From contig JAGKQI010000093.1 in NCBI GenBank assembly GCA_018806915.1, positions 992,001 through 1,056,000 of the forward strand: a stretch of 64,000 nt of DNA, read 5' to 3'. The notes below the pieces were generated by a model, which ran no database searches, had not been told where the DNA came from, and saw nothing but the letters and a program-made list of their open reading frames with translations. Within the stretch, counting starts at the first letter, position 1, and every line of letters starts with the position of its first letter. A program made the position numbers and the translations under genes. Below, one piece after another: positions 11,002 through 20,607 of this stretch. Source of the DNA: Phytophthora colocasiae (taxonomy: Eukaryota > Oomycota > Peronosporomycetes > Peronosporales > Peronosporaceae).

Positions 11002-11606
11002 TTACTCCATCATTAAACATCTAATGGCCTCTATCTGCAATCTCAATAGTTCTTCTCTCTCAACTTTCTGTTGACTATCTAGGAAGTGATAAGCTGCACC
11101 TACCAGATACACCGAAGCATCACACTCGTAGCTCTTCCCCAACAAACCTGCTTTACGGAGTTTCGCCTTGCCAATGTGCGGACGTTTGTAGCTGTTGTTA
11201 CCGTAGTCTTGAATAATGCACTCCATCACTTTCTGTAATGATACAAAAGTATCTTCAAGAGTCGCGGGTTGAAGGTCCTGAAAGAAATAGACCTCATGGT
11301 CCGCCGCTTTCGCCACGGCAAGGCCTTCAGCCGTTCAGGTATGTCTGTTAGGTGTTTCTTTCTGCCACATTTACCTGCACGCTTGCTCTTAAAACTTGGC
11401 AGTCCGCTGCTGGTCTTACGGTGTGTAGCCGTCTCCTTCCACACCCGATATGCCGAACTGTCGCTGCATTTAAATCGCTCAGCAGCATCTCTGATGAGAC
11501 TGCGTGGTACTTTCAGGTTATCAGACTGCTCTAACAGGAAGGCAGCAATACTAAGCTTTGTTTCTGGAGTGAGGTCCTTGTTTCGTTGTCGTTCGCCGTC
11601 CGCCAT
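11002..11606 (-). pseudogene. Mariner transposase, core deleted
   Basis: The ATG at 11606 opens MADGERQRNK then an N-terminal helix-turn-helix region (IAAFLLEQSDNLKVPRSL...AAERFKCSDSSAYRVWK) as in plant/oomycete mariner transposases, up to HLTDIPERLKAL. The sequence then passes, with a frame change near 11310, straight to the C-terminal tail (LEDTFVSLQKVMECIIQ...YKRPHIGKAKLRKAGLLG, stop at 11002). The whole DDD/E catalytic domain between these parts is missing. Confidence 0.8.
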
Positions 11607-11840
11607 CGTGAAATGGCGCCAACTCCGCAGGTCTAATCTGTAGTTTGAGTGCGCTAATTCGACGAACTGTAAAAAAACCTTCGTCGAATTTAAATAACCT
11701 CGATTTTTAGCGATATTGATTGGATGTTCTAAGCCAATGAAAAATAGCAATTTGGTATTCCACAAATCATTTCAATTTGTCAAGTAATGTGAAACAGCGC
11801 ATTCTCAATTCAAGTCAAGTATTGTAAAACGGAGGGAGTA

Positions 11841-12550
11841 TAATATTCCCTCTATTCCAACCAAGCTATTTTTGTAAATATGTATAGCAAGTTGCTCCGC
11901 CAATAAAAATAGACTATTGAGATAATTTTGGCCAATCGTGTGGACTTGTAAAATGGTTCCAACCATTTTGAAAATATGTGACATTCAATACAAAAGTCCA
12001 TACTAAAACATTTCCGACTGCCGACCACTCCGACGTGTACCAGTGGTCAGGTACATTTGTGTGAAACACAAAATTTGGGTGTGAGCTATGTAAAGAGTTT
12101 AGGGAGAAAAATTAGATGGGATTGGCGTTTGTTTTACTAAAGTATGTACGCGGGAGGAAATCGCGTAAAAAAGCCTATGGGCTGAGAAAAACGGCTTTTT
12201 CTAATACATACAAAGTTTGGCTTGAGATTGATGTGCTCTCAAGCCGGCAAATTCATAAATGAAGCACAAACTTTGCGGCTGTCCGGGTAACCAAATCTCT
12301 GTCCGGATAATACGAATAACGCAACAGCCAGTCATCTAATTAACGCACTGCTATTGGCCACCTATCTTTTAATGGCAACTTGCCAACTCACCGTGTGTAG
12401 CCACAAAGCCAGAGAGCGCCCCCACACCACTCACTACTGCTTGGCCCACGCCGACGGCGCAACTTCAATCTCATTCATCATTTTTTTACGGTACTGCTCA
12501 AGTCTTCAGCCGCTCGGCAGCAGGACATTGCCCCCCCCCCTCCCCCTTCA
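11841..12550. other. No recognisable gene
   Basis: AT-rich spacer between the mariner element and the tRNA-like sequence. It includes GTCCGGGTAACC and GTCCGGATAAT (about 12280-12312), a small imperfect repeat. No coding signal. Confidence 0.4.
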
Positions 12551-12620
12551 GACAACGTAGCTCAATGGATAGAGCGAAGAGCTACGCTCTGCGGATGCTG
12601 GTTTGAGCCCAGCCGTTGTC
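12551..12620 (+). tRNA. tRNA-like sequence (pseudo-tRNA)
   Basis: Acceptor GACAACG/CGTTGTC pairs perfectly over 7 bp; D-arm GCTC/GAGC and T-arm GCTGG-TTTGAGC-CCAGC pair; A box TAGCTCAATGG and B box GGTTTGAGCCC are recognisable. The region between D and T arms is about 2 nt short and the anticodon stem is irregular; the loop contains CTACG, reminiscent of Arg-ACG. It lies 31 nt beyond the stop codon of the Crypton recombinase. Likely a decayed tRNA or tRNA-derived repeat. Confidence 0.6.
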
Positions 12621-12651
12621 TTATGCGGTGTTGTTAAATGCATTGTTCCTT

Positions 12652-12868
12652 ACTGGCTTACTATTTCTAGAATGTTCTGTGTGTATCCAGGTACAGGGTC
12701 CTTGATAACAGTGGTTTGCAGCAGGAGTTGATTGCGATCGATCATGGCATTCAGAGCGCCAGTGCAGTGAAGAGTGCGCAAGTGCTTCAGGACAGCGCCA
12801 GACCCGTGTGACGTCGTCTTGTTCTCGGCGATGAGTGCCAGAGTGCTGCTTCCGCCAGCTTGCCAAGT
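12652..12868 (-). pseudogene. Crypton recombinase, C-terminal end (left of gypsy insertion)
   Basis: Minus strand continuation of the Crypton at 20608-22369 after removal of the gypsy insertion: the frame running into the junction (VLSLG) continues KLAEAALWHS. A frame change follows, then HGSGAVLKHLRTLH, NAMIDRNQLLLQTT and PGYTQNILEIVSQ with TAA at 12652-12654. The join falls exactly at the CCAAG duplication, so the interruption is a clean retrotransposon insertion. Confidence 0.8.
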
Positions 12869-13326
12869 GTAATGGGTCTACCTAGACCTATTAGATGGCG
12901 TACACGTGCGCTTACGTGTATGAGGAAGCGTGCAATTAGAATAGACTTAATTTAAGTATACTTATTTAAATAAGTATAATTAAATCAAATATAACTAAAT
13001 TAAACTGCAAAATACCGTAAAATGAGACTGTTATTGAATTTGGCATAAGCCAATTATGGACCTCCTAAAACTGTTTGTTATCTATTTCTAAAGGGTCTGC
13101 CAACGTGTGGTTGGTAGAAACTCTGCTCAGTGATTGGTAGAAATCCGTTATTTTCTACCAATAATATGCACAAATGCACACGAACCACCCAATAATGTGG
13201 TTCGCCCATGTATCCTTTGGTGTGTACAGCACACCAATGTCTGAGGCCCATTTCCAACCTCTAACAGTTATCCTAACTGTTAGAGTTACAAGTGGTACTA
13301 CCACTTGTACGTGTAACCCCGTTACA
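12869..13326 (-). repeat. LTR of element 1 (3' LTR with respect to pol)
   Basis: TGTAATGGG...CCGTTACA. It differs from the other LTR at three seen substitutions plus a possible 1-bp indel. Contains hairpins such as CTAACAGTTA/TAACTGTTAG and ACAAGTGGTA/TACCACTTGT near its right end. Confidence 0.95.
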
Positions 13327-13427
13327 CCATCCCCCCGTTAAGATTCGACGTATCGGTCTCGATACGTCAATCAACAGAACTTGACAAGACCGTCAAGTTC
13401 CCAAGAGAAATCCGAGTTCATTTCGCA

Positions 13428-14975
13428 ATGGACTCGCCAACGCCCACGTCTCCGTCCGCTACTGCGGACGCGCAAGCCTCACCTGCTGCCTCTGCAGCAG
13501 GAACAACGACCTCAGCAGTGCTCACTAGCACTGCTGCTTCCAGCGGTCCGACAGAGAAGCTCTCTGTCACCAAGTACCATGCTCTCCATAAGGAGAAGCA
13601 TGAGAAGAAGAAGAAGTCTTCTTCACTAGCAGAGATTAAGAATCCTGCTGTCCCTCTCAAAGAACTCTTTGGAGAAGACTACGAAGACATCCTCGACTAC
13701 GAGGAGGATGTCGAGGAGGGGGAGGTTGATGTCAAGGCTCCCGCTCCCGTGTCTTCGTCTGAAGACACGTCAGACCCACCCGTGGGATCTCGACGACCTC
13801 GTGATGAGGCCTCGGACGCTTCAAGCTCGAAGCGTCCGCGCAGTGATGATGAAGCGTCCCCCATGTCGAGGGCGCTCACTGCCCCGCGCACTGATCCGCC
13901 AGTGCGCACACCATGGATGACTACTGTGGCAGAAATCCATGACCGGTTCGGTGCTAGTTCACCACCGAACCCGATACTGTTGTACTCATGCAACAGTATC
14001 AACGACGACGATGTCGCCGCTAAGCTTGTCTTTGAGTCTGAGACTCAAAGACGCGACTACTATATCGGGCTCTTCCATGAGCTCCGATTCTATGCAGCGA
14101 AGAAGACTTCGCGCAAGAGCAAAGTGCCAGAGTGGCAGGCACTTTGTCAGTCGTGGAACGCCTTTGTTGAAAACTTCAACAAAGGCCCGAAGGCATATCG
14201 CGAGCGCGTTGCTGCGACTCGCGATCGCTACTACACGTACACTACGCGTGGTAAGTGTGAACGCCTCCATGATCAGTCCATGGAAGCGGTGATCCCATGT
14301 GCCGTTCCCTTTGGCACACCCTGTCCGTGTTGCCGACCCTTGGCAACACGTCTCACCGAAAGTGATCTCTTGGGGTACACGGTCGTCCGTGTACCCGATC
14401 ACATCAAGGAGCTCCGTGGTCGTATTGTGCCACGCGAAGCTCCGAGTGCTGTGGCTGACCGCAGCACTCCTCGTGCAGAACTTACCCCTGCAAGTTATGG
14501 TGGGCTTCGTACGCCCTCACCATTTCCGGAACGTCCTCCATCAGGACGTTCCGCGGCTCCCATGTATCTCGATGGGGAGGAAATCCTCTCCAACGAACAC
14601 GAAAACGAACCCCTTGAGAGTTCGTTCTCTTATGAGCCACAATCCGCTCAACAATCCAGCGGATCGCTCCACGCGCGTCGCGCAACGGCGGCGGAGGGGG
14701 CGGGAACACTCCCTCCGTATGGTCACCGCTATGACCATGACGATCGTGCCCTGCACGATCGAGTTGCTGCGCTGGAGCAGACACAGAGCGCTGAGATAGC
14801 TGCTCTGAAGCAGGAGGTTCGTGTCCTCCGTGCTGAGGTCTGCGAGGCAGCTCAGACTGCCTCGAACCTCTCGTCCGGTCTTGGGACGAGAGTGAACCGG
14901 TTGATCAACCGTGTCGACGGTCTCGAGAAGGCCTTCCAGGCCTCTCGCACTCCTCAGTCGGACTACCAGCCCTAG
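13428..14975 (+). CDS. Antisense coiled-coil ORF of element 1 (unknown function)
   Basis: An uninterrupted 515-codon ORF on the strand opposite gag-pol, with an ATG 102 bp inside the 3' LTR, so it could be transcribed from that LTR in antisense. In order: an Ala/Ser/Thr-rich N-terminus (1-45); a basic patch (HKEKHEKKKKSSS, about 50-65); an acidic stretch (LKELFGEDYEDILDYEEDV, about 78-100); a likely nuclear signal (SSSKRPRSDDE, about 130); a more globular part (about 160-320) with Cys-rich PCPCCRP; a Pro/Ser-rich linker; and a C-terminal coiled coil (DRVAALEQTQSAEIAALKQE..., about 440-500). It overlaps the chromodomain coded on the other strand. No known family recognised. The open frame over 1.5 kb of an otherwise frameshifted element suggests selection or recent intactness. 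Confidence 0.6.
   Translation: MDSPTPTSPSATADAQASPAASAAGTTTSAVLTSTAASSGPTEKLSVTKYHALHKEKHEKKKKSSSLAEIKNPAVPLKELFGEDYEDILDYEEDVEEGEVDVKAPAPVSSSEDTSDPPVGSRRPRDEASDASSSKRPRSDDEASPMSRALTAPRTDPPVRTPWMTTVAEIHDRFGASSPPNPILLYSCNSINDDDVAAKLVFESETQRRDYYIGLFHELRFYAAKKTSRKSKVPEWQALCQSWNAFVENFNKGPKAYRERVAATRDRYYTYTTRGKCERLHDQSMEAVIPCAVPFGTPCPCCRPLATRLTESDLLGYTVVRVPDHIKELRGRIVPREAPSAVADRSTPRAELTPASYGGLRTPSPFPERPPSGRSAAPMYLDGEEILSNEHENEPLESSFSYEPQSAQQSSGSLHARRATAAEGAGTLPPYGHRYDHDDRALHDRVAALEQTQSAEIAALKQEVRVLRAEVCEAAQTASNLSSGLGTRVNRLINRVDGLEKAFQASRTPQSDYQP
14482..14784 (-). pseudogene. Chromodomain of element 1 Pol
   Basis: The minus strand reads WIVERIVAHKRT...VRFRVRWRGFPPHRDTWEP then EDVPEMVRAYEAHH, a canonical chromodomain (aromatic residues, WxP motif, terminal helix) as found at the C-terminus of chromovirus integrases, where it directs insertion to particular chromatin. 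It is separated from the integrase part by stops and frame changes. Both strands are open here. Confidence 0.85.
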
Positions 14976-15300
14976 GTAGTCCGTGCTGCACGTACGGCTT
15001 CAACCGCCCGACGTAGAAGGTCGGGTGGAGCCTCATGCTGGACGGTATGTCCAGCCGGTACGCGTTACCATGCCGTTCAAGTACTTTGAACGGCCCAATG
15101 AATCTTGGAGCAAGCTTGCTTGCTCCAAAGTCAGACACTGCATGTTTAGGCAGGTTTTGTGTAGCTAACAAAACTAATGAACCCACTTTGAATTCATTTA
15201 TGTTGCCCCTACCAACATTATCAGCGTTCAGCTTCTGTCGATCGACAGAAGCTGCGATAGCATCCTGGACAAACTGTATGGCAAGAAGTGTTTACACTTC
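14905..15300 (-). pseudogene. Integrase C-terminal (GPF/GPY-like) part of element 1
   Basis: The minus strand reads FKVGSLVLLATQNLP, LAPRFIGPFKVLERHGNAYR and LHPTFYVGRLKPY, the GPY/F module. Compared with element 2, about 160 residues between DPRFTA and this segment are deleted, removing the catalytic Glu (PQTDGQTERVNR block). Confidence 0.85.
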
Positions 15301-15305
15301 TTGTT

Positions 15306-18300
15306 TCAGAACCGCGCTGTGAAGCGTGGATCACGGTCCGACACAATGTCGAGCGGCATGCCATGGTGTTTGAACACCATGTCAACAAACAGTCGCGCAG
15401 TCTGCGCGGCTGTAACAGTAGCCGCAAGATGAACCATCTTGCTGAATCGGTCCACAAAGACAACGATGCCCGTCCTCCGCTTGCTGTCAGGCGGAAGACC
15501 GAAGACAAAGTCCATGGACATGGACTGCCAACACTCCGACGGAGTCGGTAGTGATTGAAGAGGAGCCTGCGAGAACTGTGCAGGCATCACGCGTTGACAA
15601 ACCTCGCAAGCACGTACGTACTTGCGCACCCCACTTGTACTGGTGGTGCCAGTAGAAGTCACGCGTGAGAAAAGTGTATGTCTTCTCACGACCCGGATGC
15701 CCTGCCGTGGGGGCATCGTGATACTCGAACATGATCCTCAACCGGAGGTCATGATCATTCGGAACGACAATGCGATCTGCATTGTCGTCTACTGCACTGT
15801 ACAACAGTAGGCCTTCGTGTACACGATAGCGGTGTACACGAGCTCGAAGATGAGGGGTTAGCTTCCGACGTGCCACGTCGGAAGGTGCTGCGAGGAACTC
15901 CAGCAGCCCCTTCGCGTCTGCATCCCTTGCATACGCGTTCTTCACGTCGTCAATCAACGTTGACGACGGCACACTTGTCCTCACGACGCCAACTGCGTTG
16001 GCGTCGACCGTCTCCGCATAGTCAGGTCGACGCGATAACGCGTCGGCCACTACATTGAGTCTTCCGGGTTTGTACTCTACCCGGAAGTTGTACTCCGCGA
16101 AGAAGGACAACCATCTCGCCATACGCTGCGAGATGTGCGGCGACTTAATCGCCGTACGCAATGATGCGTGGTCTGTATAGACCACGAACGGTCTACTCCC
16201 AAGTAGATACACTCGGAACTTTGCGAGTGCATACTTCATGGCAAGGAGCTCCTTGTCATGTACGGGATAATTACGCTCAGCTGGCTTCAGCTGACGCGAT
16301 TGATAATAGACTACACGATCACGCCCTTCGTGATCTTGTTGCATCAATGCACATCCGATTGCAAAGTCGGATGCATCGCACACTACGTGGAATGGACGAT
16401 CTTTGTCCGCCACGGCCAAGATCGGCGCTTCAGTCAAGCCCTGCTTGACTGCACCGAATGCCTTCTCGCACTCGGTCGTCCAAATCCACTCAGCTTCTTT
16501 CTTAACAAGCTGTGACAACGGGCGAATCTTGCCCGCGTAGTTCTCCACGTACTTGCACCAGTACGTGGCAAGTCCAAGGAACTGCCTCAGTTCCTTCACA
16601 TTGGATGGCGTGGGCCATTCATTGATCACTCTGACCTTCTCTGGGTCAGGGCACACGCCGTCTTTCCCCACGAGACACCCCAGCACGGGTATCTCGCTCG
16701 CCCCGAAGATACACTTCTTCAGGTTCGCATAGAGCTTATGTTTCCTCATAAGCTCTAGCAGCTTCCGGAGATGCACCTTGTGCATCTCAATGTCCGTCTT
16801 CCCGTTCACAGCCCGGCTGTGGACGAACACGTCGTCGAAGTAGCTCGGTGCGAAGTCGCGCACCGAGCGCAATAGATGTGTCACGCATCTATTGAACGTC
16901 GCAGGGGCGTTCTTAAGCCCCTGTGGCATGACGAGCCACTCCCAAAGCATACCGCTTGGAGTGCTTACCGCAGTGAGAGGGATGTCCCTCTCACGCATGA
17001 GGATCTGATAGAATCCATCACGCAGATCTAGAGCACTGAAGATAGTGCTCAAGGCCATCGAATCGATGATAACATCTTTTCGCGGTATCGGCGTCTGCGC
17101 CGGTATCGTCGCATCGTTCAACTTGTTGTACGCATGAACGATGCGCCAGCCGCCCTGTGGTTTCTTAACACAGAACGTTGGGGCACTGTGCGGGGACTTT
17201 GACTCCCGCACTTGACCTGCAAGACGACGACTTTCAAAGAAGTCGTCGATCGCTTGCACTTGTTCACGCGGCAGTGGCCACTGTCGTGTAACACAGTACT
17301 TCGTGCCCGGCACGAGATCAATCTCGTGCTGTACGCCCTTGTCCTTCGGAAGCTCCGAAGGAATCTCGTCCGGGAGTACATCCTTGTACTCCCGCAGAAC
17401 TTCGTAGTAGGGACTCGACCTCAACGAGTCCCAACTCTGCTCTTCGAAGCACTGCTTCTTAGTCTTCGCACTGAGGGAGTCATCACCCTCAGTGATCCCA
17501 TCGACGACGAGCTGCTTCAGCTCTTCGGCTTCGCGATCCACTCTCTCGATATCCGAGAGAATGCAAATTTGTTCGATGCGTCCATCGTACAAGTCTCGCG
17601 CGAAGCGCTTCCAACTCATCGTTGGAAGTGTGGTCAACGCCGACGCACTCGTCGGCAGATTCTCCAACCGCATCCTCTGGTACTGTAACCCAGTACCAGT
17701 ACGTGTCAAGACGTTCAACGTCTCGACACTCGGTGTCTGCACTGCGGATACACCCGTCTCAGTCCCGGACTGAGACTCGCGCAGCTCCCTGAGCTTGCGC
17801 CGCGAAGGTCTACCATCGAGCCCGGCTCCAGGTGCTCCACGTCCAAGGCATCGCACCTTGGACGGGACGTTATCGCAATCGTCAGCGGATTCCTTCCGCT
17901 GACTCGCACTATCAAGCCCGGCTTGAGTGCCGCTCATCGCGTGCAGCGCTGCTGCACGTGAGCACGCAGGTTGTTCGGGTGCTGGGCGTTTGCAACCGCC
18001 GGCACCTCCTGCCGCGCAGTCGGTTCCCTGGACCGCTGCGCCTCCATCCGCTCCCGGAGCGGATGAAGCAACCGCATCGTCAACTCCCGGAGTCGACGTG
18101 CTCTCGCTAGCTTCCTGCGCTAGCGAGTGTTCGCTTGTACACGCATCATCAGCTCCCGGAGCTGATGCACGATCGCTAGTTCCCAGAACTAGCAGCGACG
18201 CGCCAGTGGCGTCAGCTCCCAGAGCTGACGCACGCCTTTCGGTTCCCCGAATATTATTTGCTTCGTCAACTCCCAGAGTTGACGCGACGTCGTCAGCGCG

Positions 18301-19155
18301 ACCCTTGGGGGCTTGAAGTACCTCCAAGGATACCGGTAATACCGGTATTTTACCTTCTCTCAGGAGAATGCGATTCACCTGATCATCACTCATGTGACAA
18401 ACATCATTCAGATGTTTATGCGTCAGGTGATTCACATTCACCTGACCATCACTCATGTGACCGCGACCCTTCGGCTCAGATTTCTGAGTCGACACACATT
18501 TTCTCCCAACGACTTCCTGAGTCGTTGATGGTCGCCGGCGGCGATCGGAGGCAGCGGCGGCCGCTGCTGCCTCAACTGGGGATCCACATGCACCGGCCGG
18601 TGCATGTGCAGCACTGACAGGGTCATCGCTCTCTGTCGCGCATGTGTTGTTGAAGCGTACGAGTATACGCTTCTCCCAGTTGATCACCGGGTCATGCCGT
18701 GCAAGCCACGGCATGCCTAATACCAAGTCGAACTTATCGTCTAGATCCAAGACGATAAGATCTTCTACAAACGTCCTTCGTTTGTAAGAGAAGCGCACAC
18801 GGACTACGCGCTTATCAGTCCTCACGGTGGCACCTGTTGCCAACCGCACCTCCAACACGCCGCGAGGCGTGTCGGCCTCTTCGAAGTCAAGCCTTCGAAG
18901 ACTTCCCTGTCGAACAAAGTTGTTCGACGCGCCCGAGTCCACTAGGGCACGAAGAGAGTTCGCTCTCTTCGACATCACGTTCAGGATGACAAGGTTTGGC
19001 TTGTCATCTTGCAGCTTACAGCGAGAAACCTTCTCGCTGGGGGCAGCAGTCCTCATCGTCGCGTGTCCAAGCTCGACACGCGAGACTGCATCACCAGTAG
19101 GACGCCCCGCGCCTACTGGTCCTTGGCGTTTTTTGAACGCCCGCCCGCTGTGCAC
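15306..19155 (-). pseudogene. Pol polyprotein of element 1 (protease, RT, RNase H, partial integrase)
   Basis: One open frame runs from about 19155 to 15487 (1222 codons, entered by frameshift from gag rather than its own ATG). In order: aspartic protease ALVDSGASNNF and DLVLGMPWL; a long low-complexity spacer; RT with GFYQILM, MPQGLKNAPATFNR and the active site YFDD; retroviral-type RNase H (VCDASDFAIG, HDKELLAMKYAL, TDHASL); integrase zinc site (YHDAPTAGH...). A 1-nt frame change near 15620 moves to a second frame ending near 15306 with CEVCQR, SMDFVFGLP and VSDRDPRF. The third catalytic residue is deleted. Confidence 0.93.
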
Positions 19156-20099
19156 TCGCGTGCATAGTGACCGATGTTACTACACTTGTAACATCGAACC
19201 TTGCTGTTCCTACGCTGCTGTTGACCAGCAGTCGTAGCACTCGAGAGGTCCATAGGTTCCGGACCTCCCGTCTTCACAACAGGACGCGCCGGCTTCGGCG
19301 CGTTCGCATGGAGTTTAGCTTGACGCCGGCTAAACTCCTCTTGCATTGCAAGGCTGATCGCCTCCTCGAGAGTATTCGGATACTCTCGGAAGAGATATGT
19401 TTTGACGGGACCATCTCTTAGTCCCTTCATGAACGTGACGACCTTGGTCGCCTCGTCGATCGGGTTGGCCACTATGTTCGATACCAAGTATCGAGCACGC
19501 TGGGCAAAGGTGTGAACATCATCCTTGCCCTACTGCAGATCGAGAAACTCCGCTCTCGATCTGAACTCGTTCTTCGGGGGCTCAAACGCAAGCTTGAGCT
19601 CCTCTTTGAACACCTCGTACGTGTCGAAGCACGTAGGATCCGAGAGTCGGCGCCCATAGGGCTAACTGCTCGCACGTCCGCCAAGACATGACATGGCGAA
19701 CGCGACCTTCGACATCGGATCGACGATACGTCGAGCCGCAACGGCTGTGTCGAGTTCGACAAGCCACCGAAGGAGGGTCTCGTCCTCCTTCCCCGTGTAG
19801 GTACTCACGTGGAGTTTCAACGACTCCACGCGTGGCTTAGGGGAAGCCACCGAGGCAGCAACATCTCGTTGCTCCTTAACAATGTACCCCAGAGCAACAC
19901 CGTGTTGCTCTGTCGGCGATAGCGTACGAAGCATCGTCGCTACCGCTGCCTCTCCAATGACTTGTGAAAGTCTTTGGAGAGCTTCCCACTCTGGATCTGA
20001 CAGGTGGGCACAGTCCGTGCGCGTCACGGACATGTGAGGGGTCCCAGCGGATCCCTCATCCATTGGGGAGTTCTCTACCCCGCGTTCGTATGACTCCAT
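19113..20099 (-). pseudogene. Gag of element 1
   Basis: The ATG at 20099 (MESYERGVENSP...) leads into a retrotransposon gag domain (LHVSTYTGKEDETLLRWL). A frame change near 19670 and an in-frame TAG near 19530 interrupt it; then VTFMKGLRDGPVKTYLFREY and the CCHC zinc knuckle CYKCSNIGHYAREC, ending at 19113. It overlaps the pol frame by about 40 nt, compatible with ribosomal frameshifting in the intact ancestor. Confidence 0.88.
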
Positions 20100-20148
20100 A
20101 CGAACGAACAGCAGTCGGTCGTGGGACGGACTACAAAGTGCTACCAGG

Positions 20149-20607
20149 TGTAATGGGTCTACCTAGACCTATTAGATGGCGTACACGTGCGCTTACGTGT
20201 ATGAGGAAGCGTGCAATTAGAATAGGCTTAATTTAAGTATACTTATTTAAATAAGTATAATTAAATCAAATATAACTAAATTAAACTGCAAAATACCGTA
20301 AAATGAGACTGTTATTGAATTTGGCATAAGCCAATTATGGACCTCCTCAAACTGTTTGTTATCTATTTCTAAAGGGTCTGCCAACGTGTGGTTGGCAGAA
20401 ACTCTGCTCAGTGATTGGTAGAAATCCGTTATTTTCTACCAATAATATGCACAAATGCACACGAACCACCCAATAATGTGGTTCGCCCATGTATCCTTTG
20501 GTGTGTACAGCACACCAATGTCTGAGGCCCATTTCCAACCTCTAACAGTTATCCTAACTGTTAGAGTTACAAGTGGTACTACCACTTGTACGTGTAACCC
20601 CGTTACA
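20149..20607 (-). repeat. LTR of element 1 (5' LTR with respect to pol)
   Basis: Near-identical partner of 12869-13326; followed on the minus strand by CC and the primer-binding site TGGTAGCAC, whose first eight bases fit the acceptor end of initiator Met tRNA. Confidence 0.95.

Larger units (their letters stand above)
10615..11840 (-). mobile_element. Mariner/Stowaway-like DNA transposon, internally deleted
   Basis: Both ends read inward as TACTCCCTCCGTTT, continuing with near-identical sequence (24 of 26 bases), and the outermost TA is the expected target duplication of Tc1/mariner-type elements. The motif CAAGTAATGTGAAAC recurs just inside the right end (about 11780-11795) as the complement of the left subterminal sequence. 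The element is 1.2 kb and carries a transposase lacking its catalytic core plus a tRNA-like sequence, so it is a non-autonomous derivative. CTCCCTCCGT termini are those of plant Stowaway/mariner elements. Confidence 0.88.
12869..20607 (-). mobile_element. Ty3/gypsy chromovirus, element 1 (complete, nested in a Crypton)
   Basis: Two LTRs of about 458-459 bp (12869-13326 and 20149-20607), nearly identical, begin TGTAA and end TTACA, and are flanked by the 5-bp duplication CCAAG (12864-12868 and 20608-20612). The sense strand is minus. Primer-binding site TGGTAGCAC lies two bases inside the right LTR (20138-20146), and a polypurine tract (complement of 13327-13340, CCCCCC core) precedes the left LTR. 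Gag, protease, RT, RNase H and integrase parts are present with frameshifts; a chromodomain and a long antisense ORF lie at the 3' side. The integrase lacks its catalytic Glu region, so this copy cannot move by itself. Confidence 0.95.
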
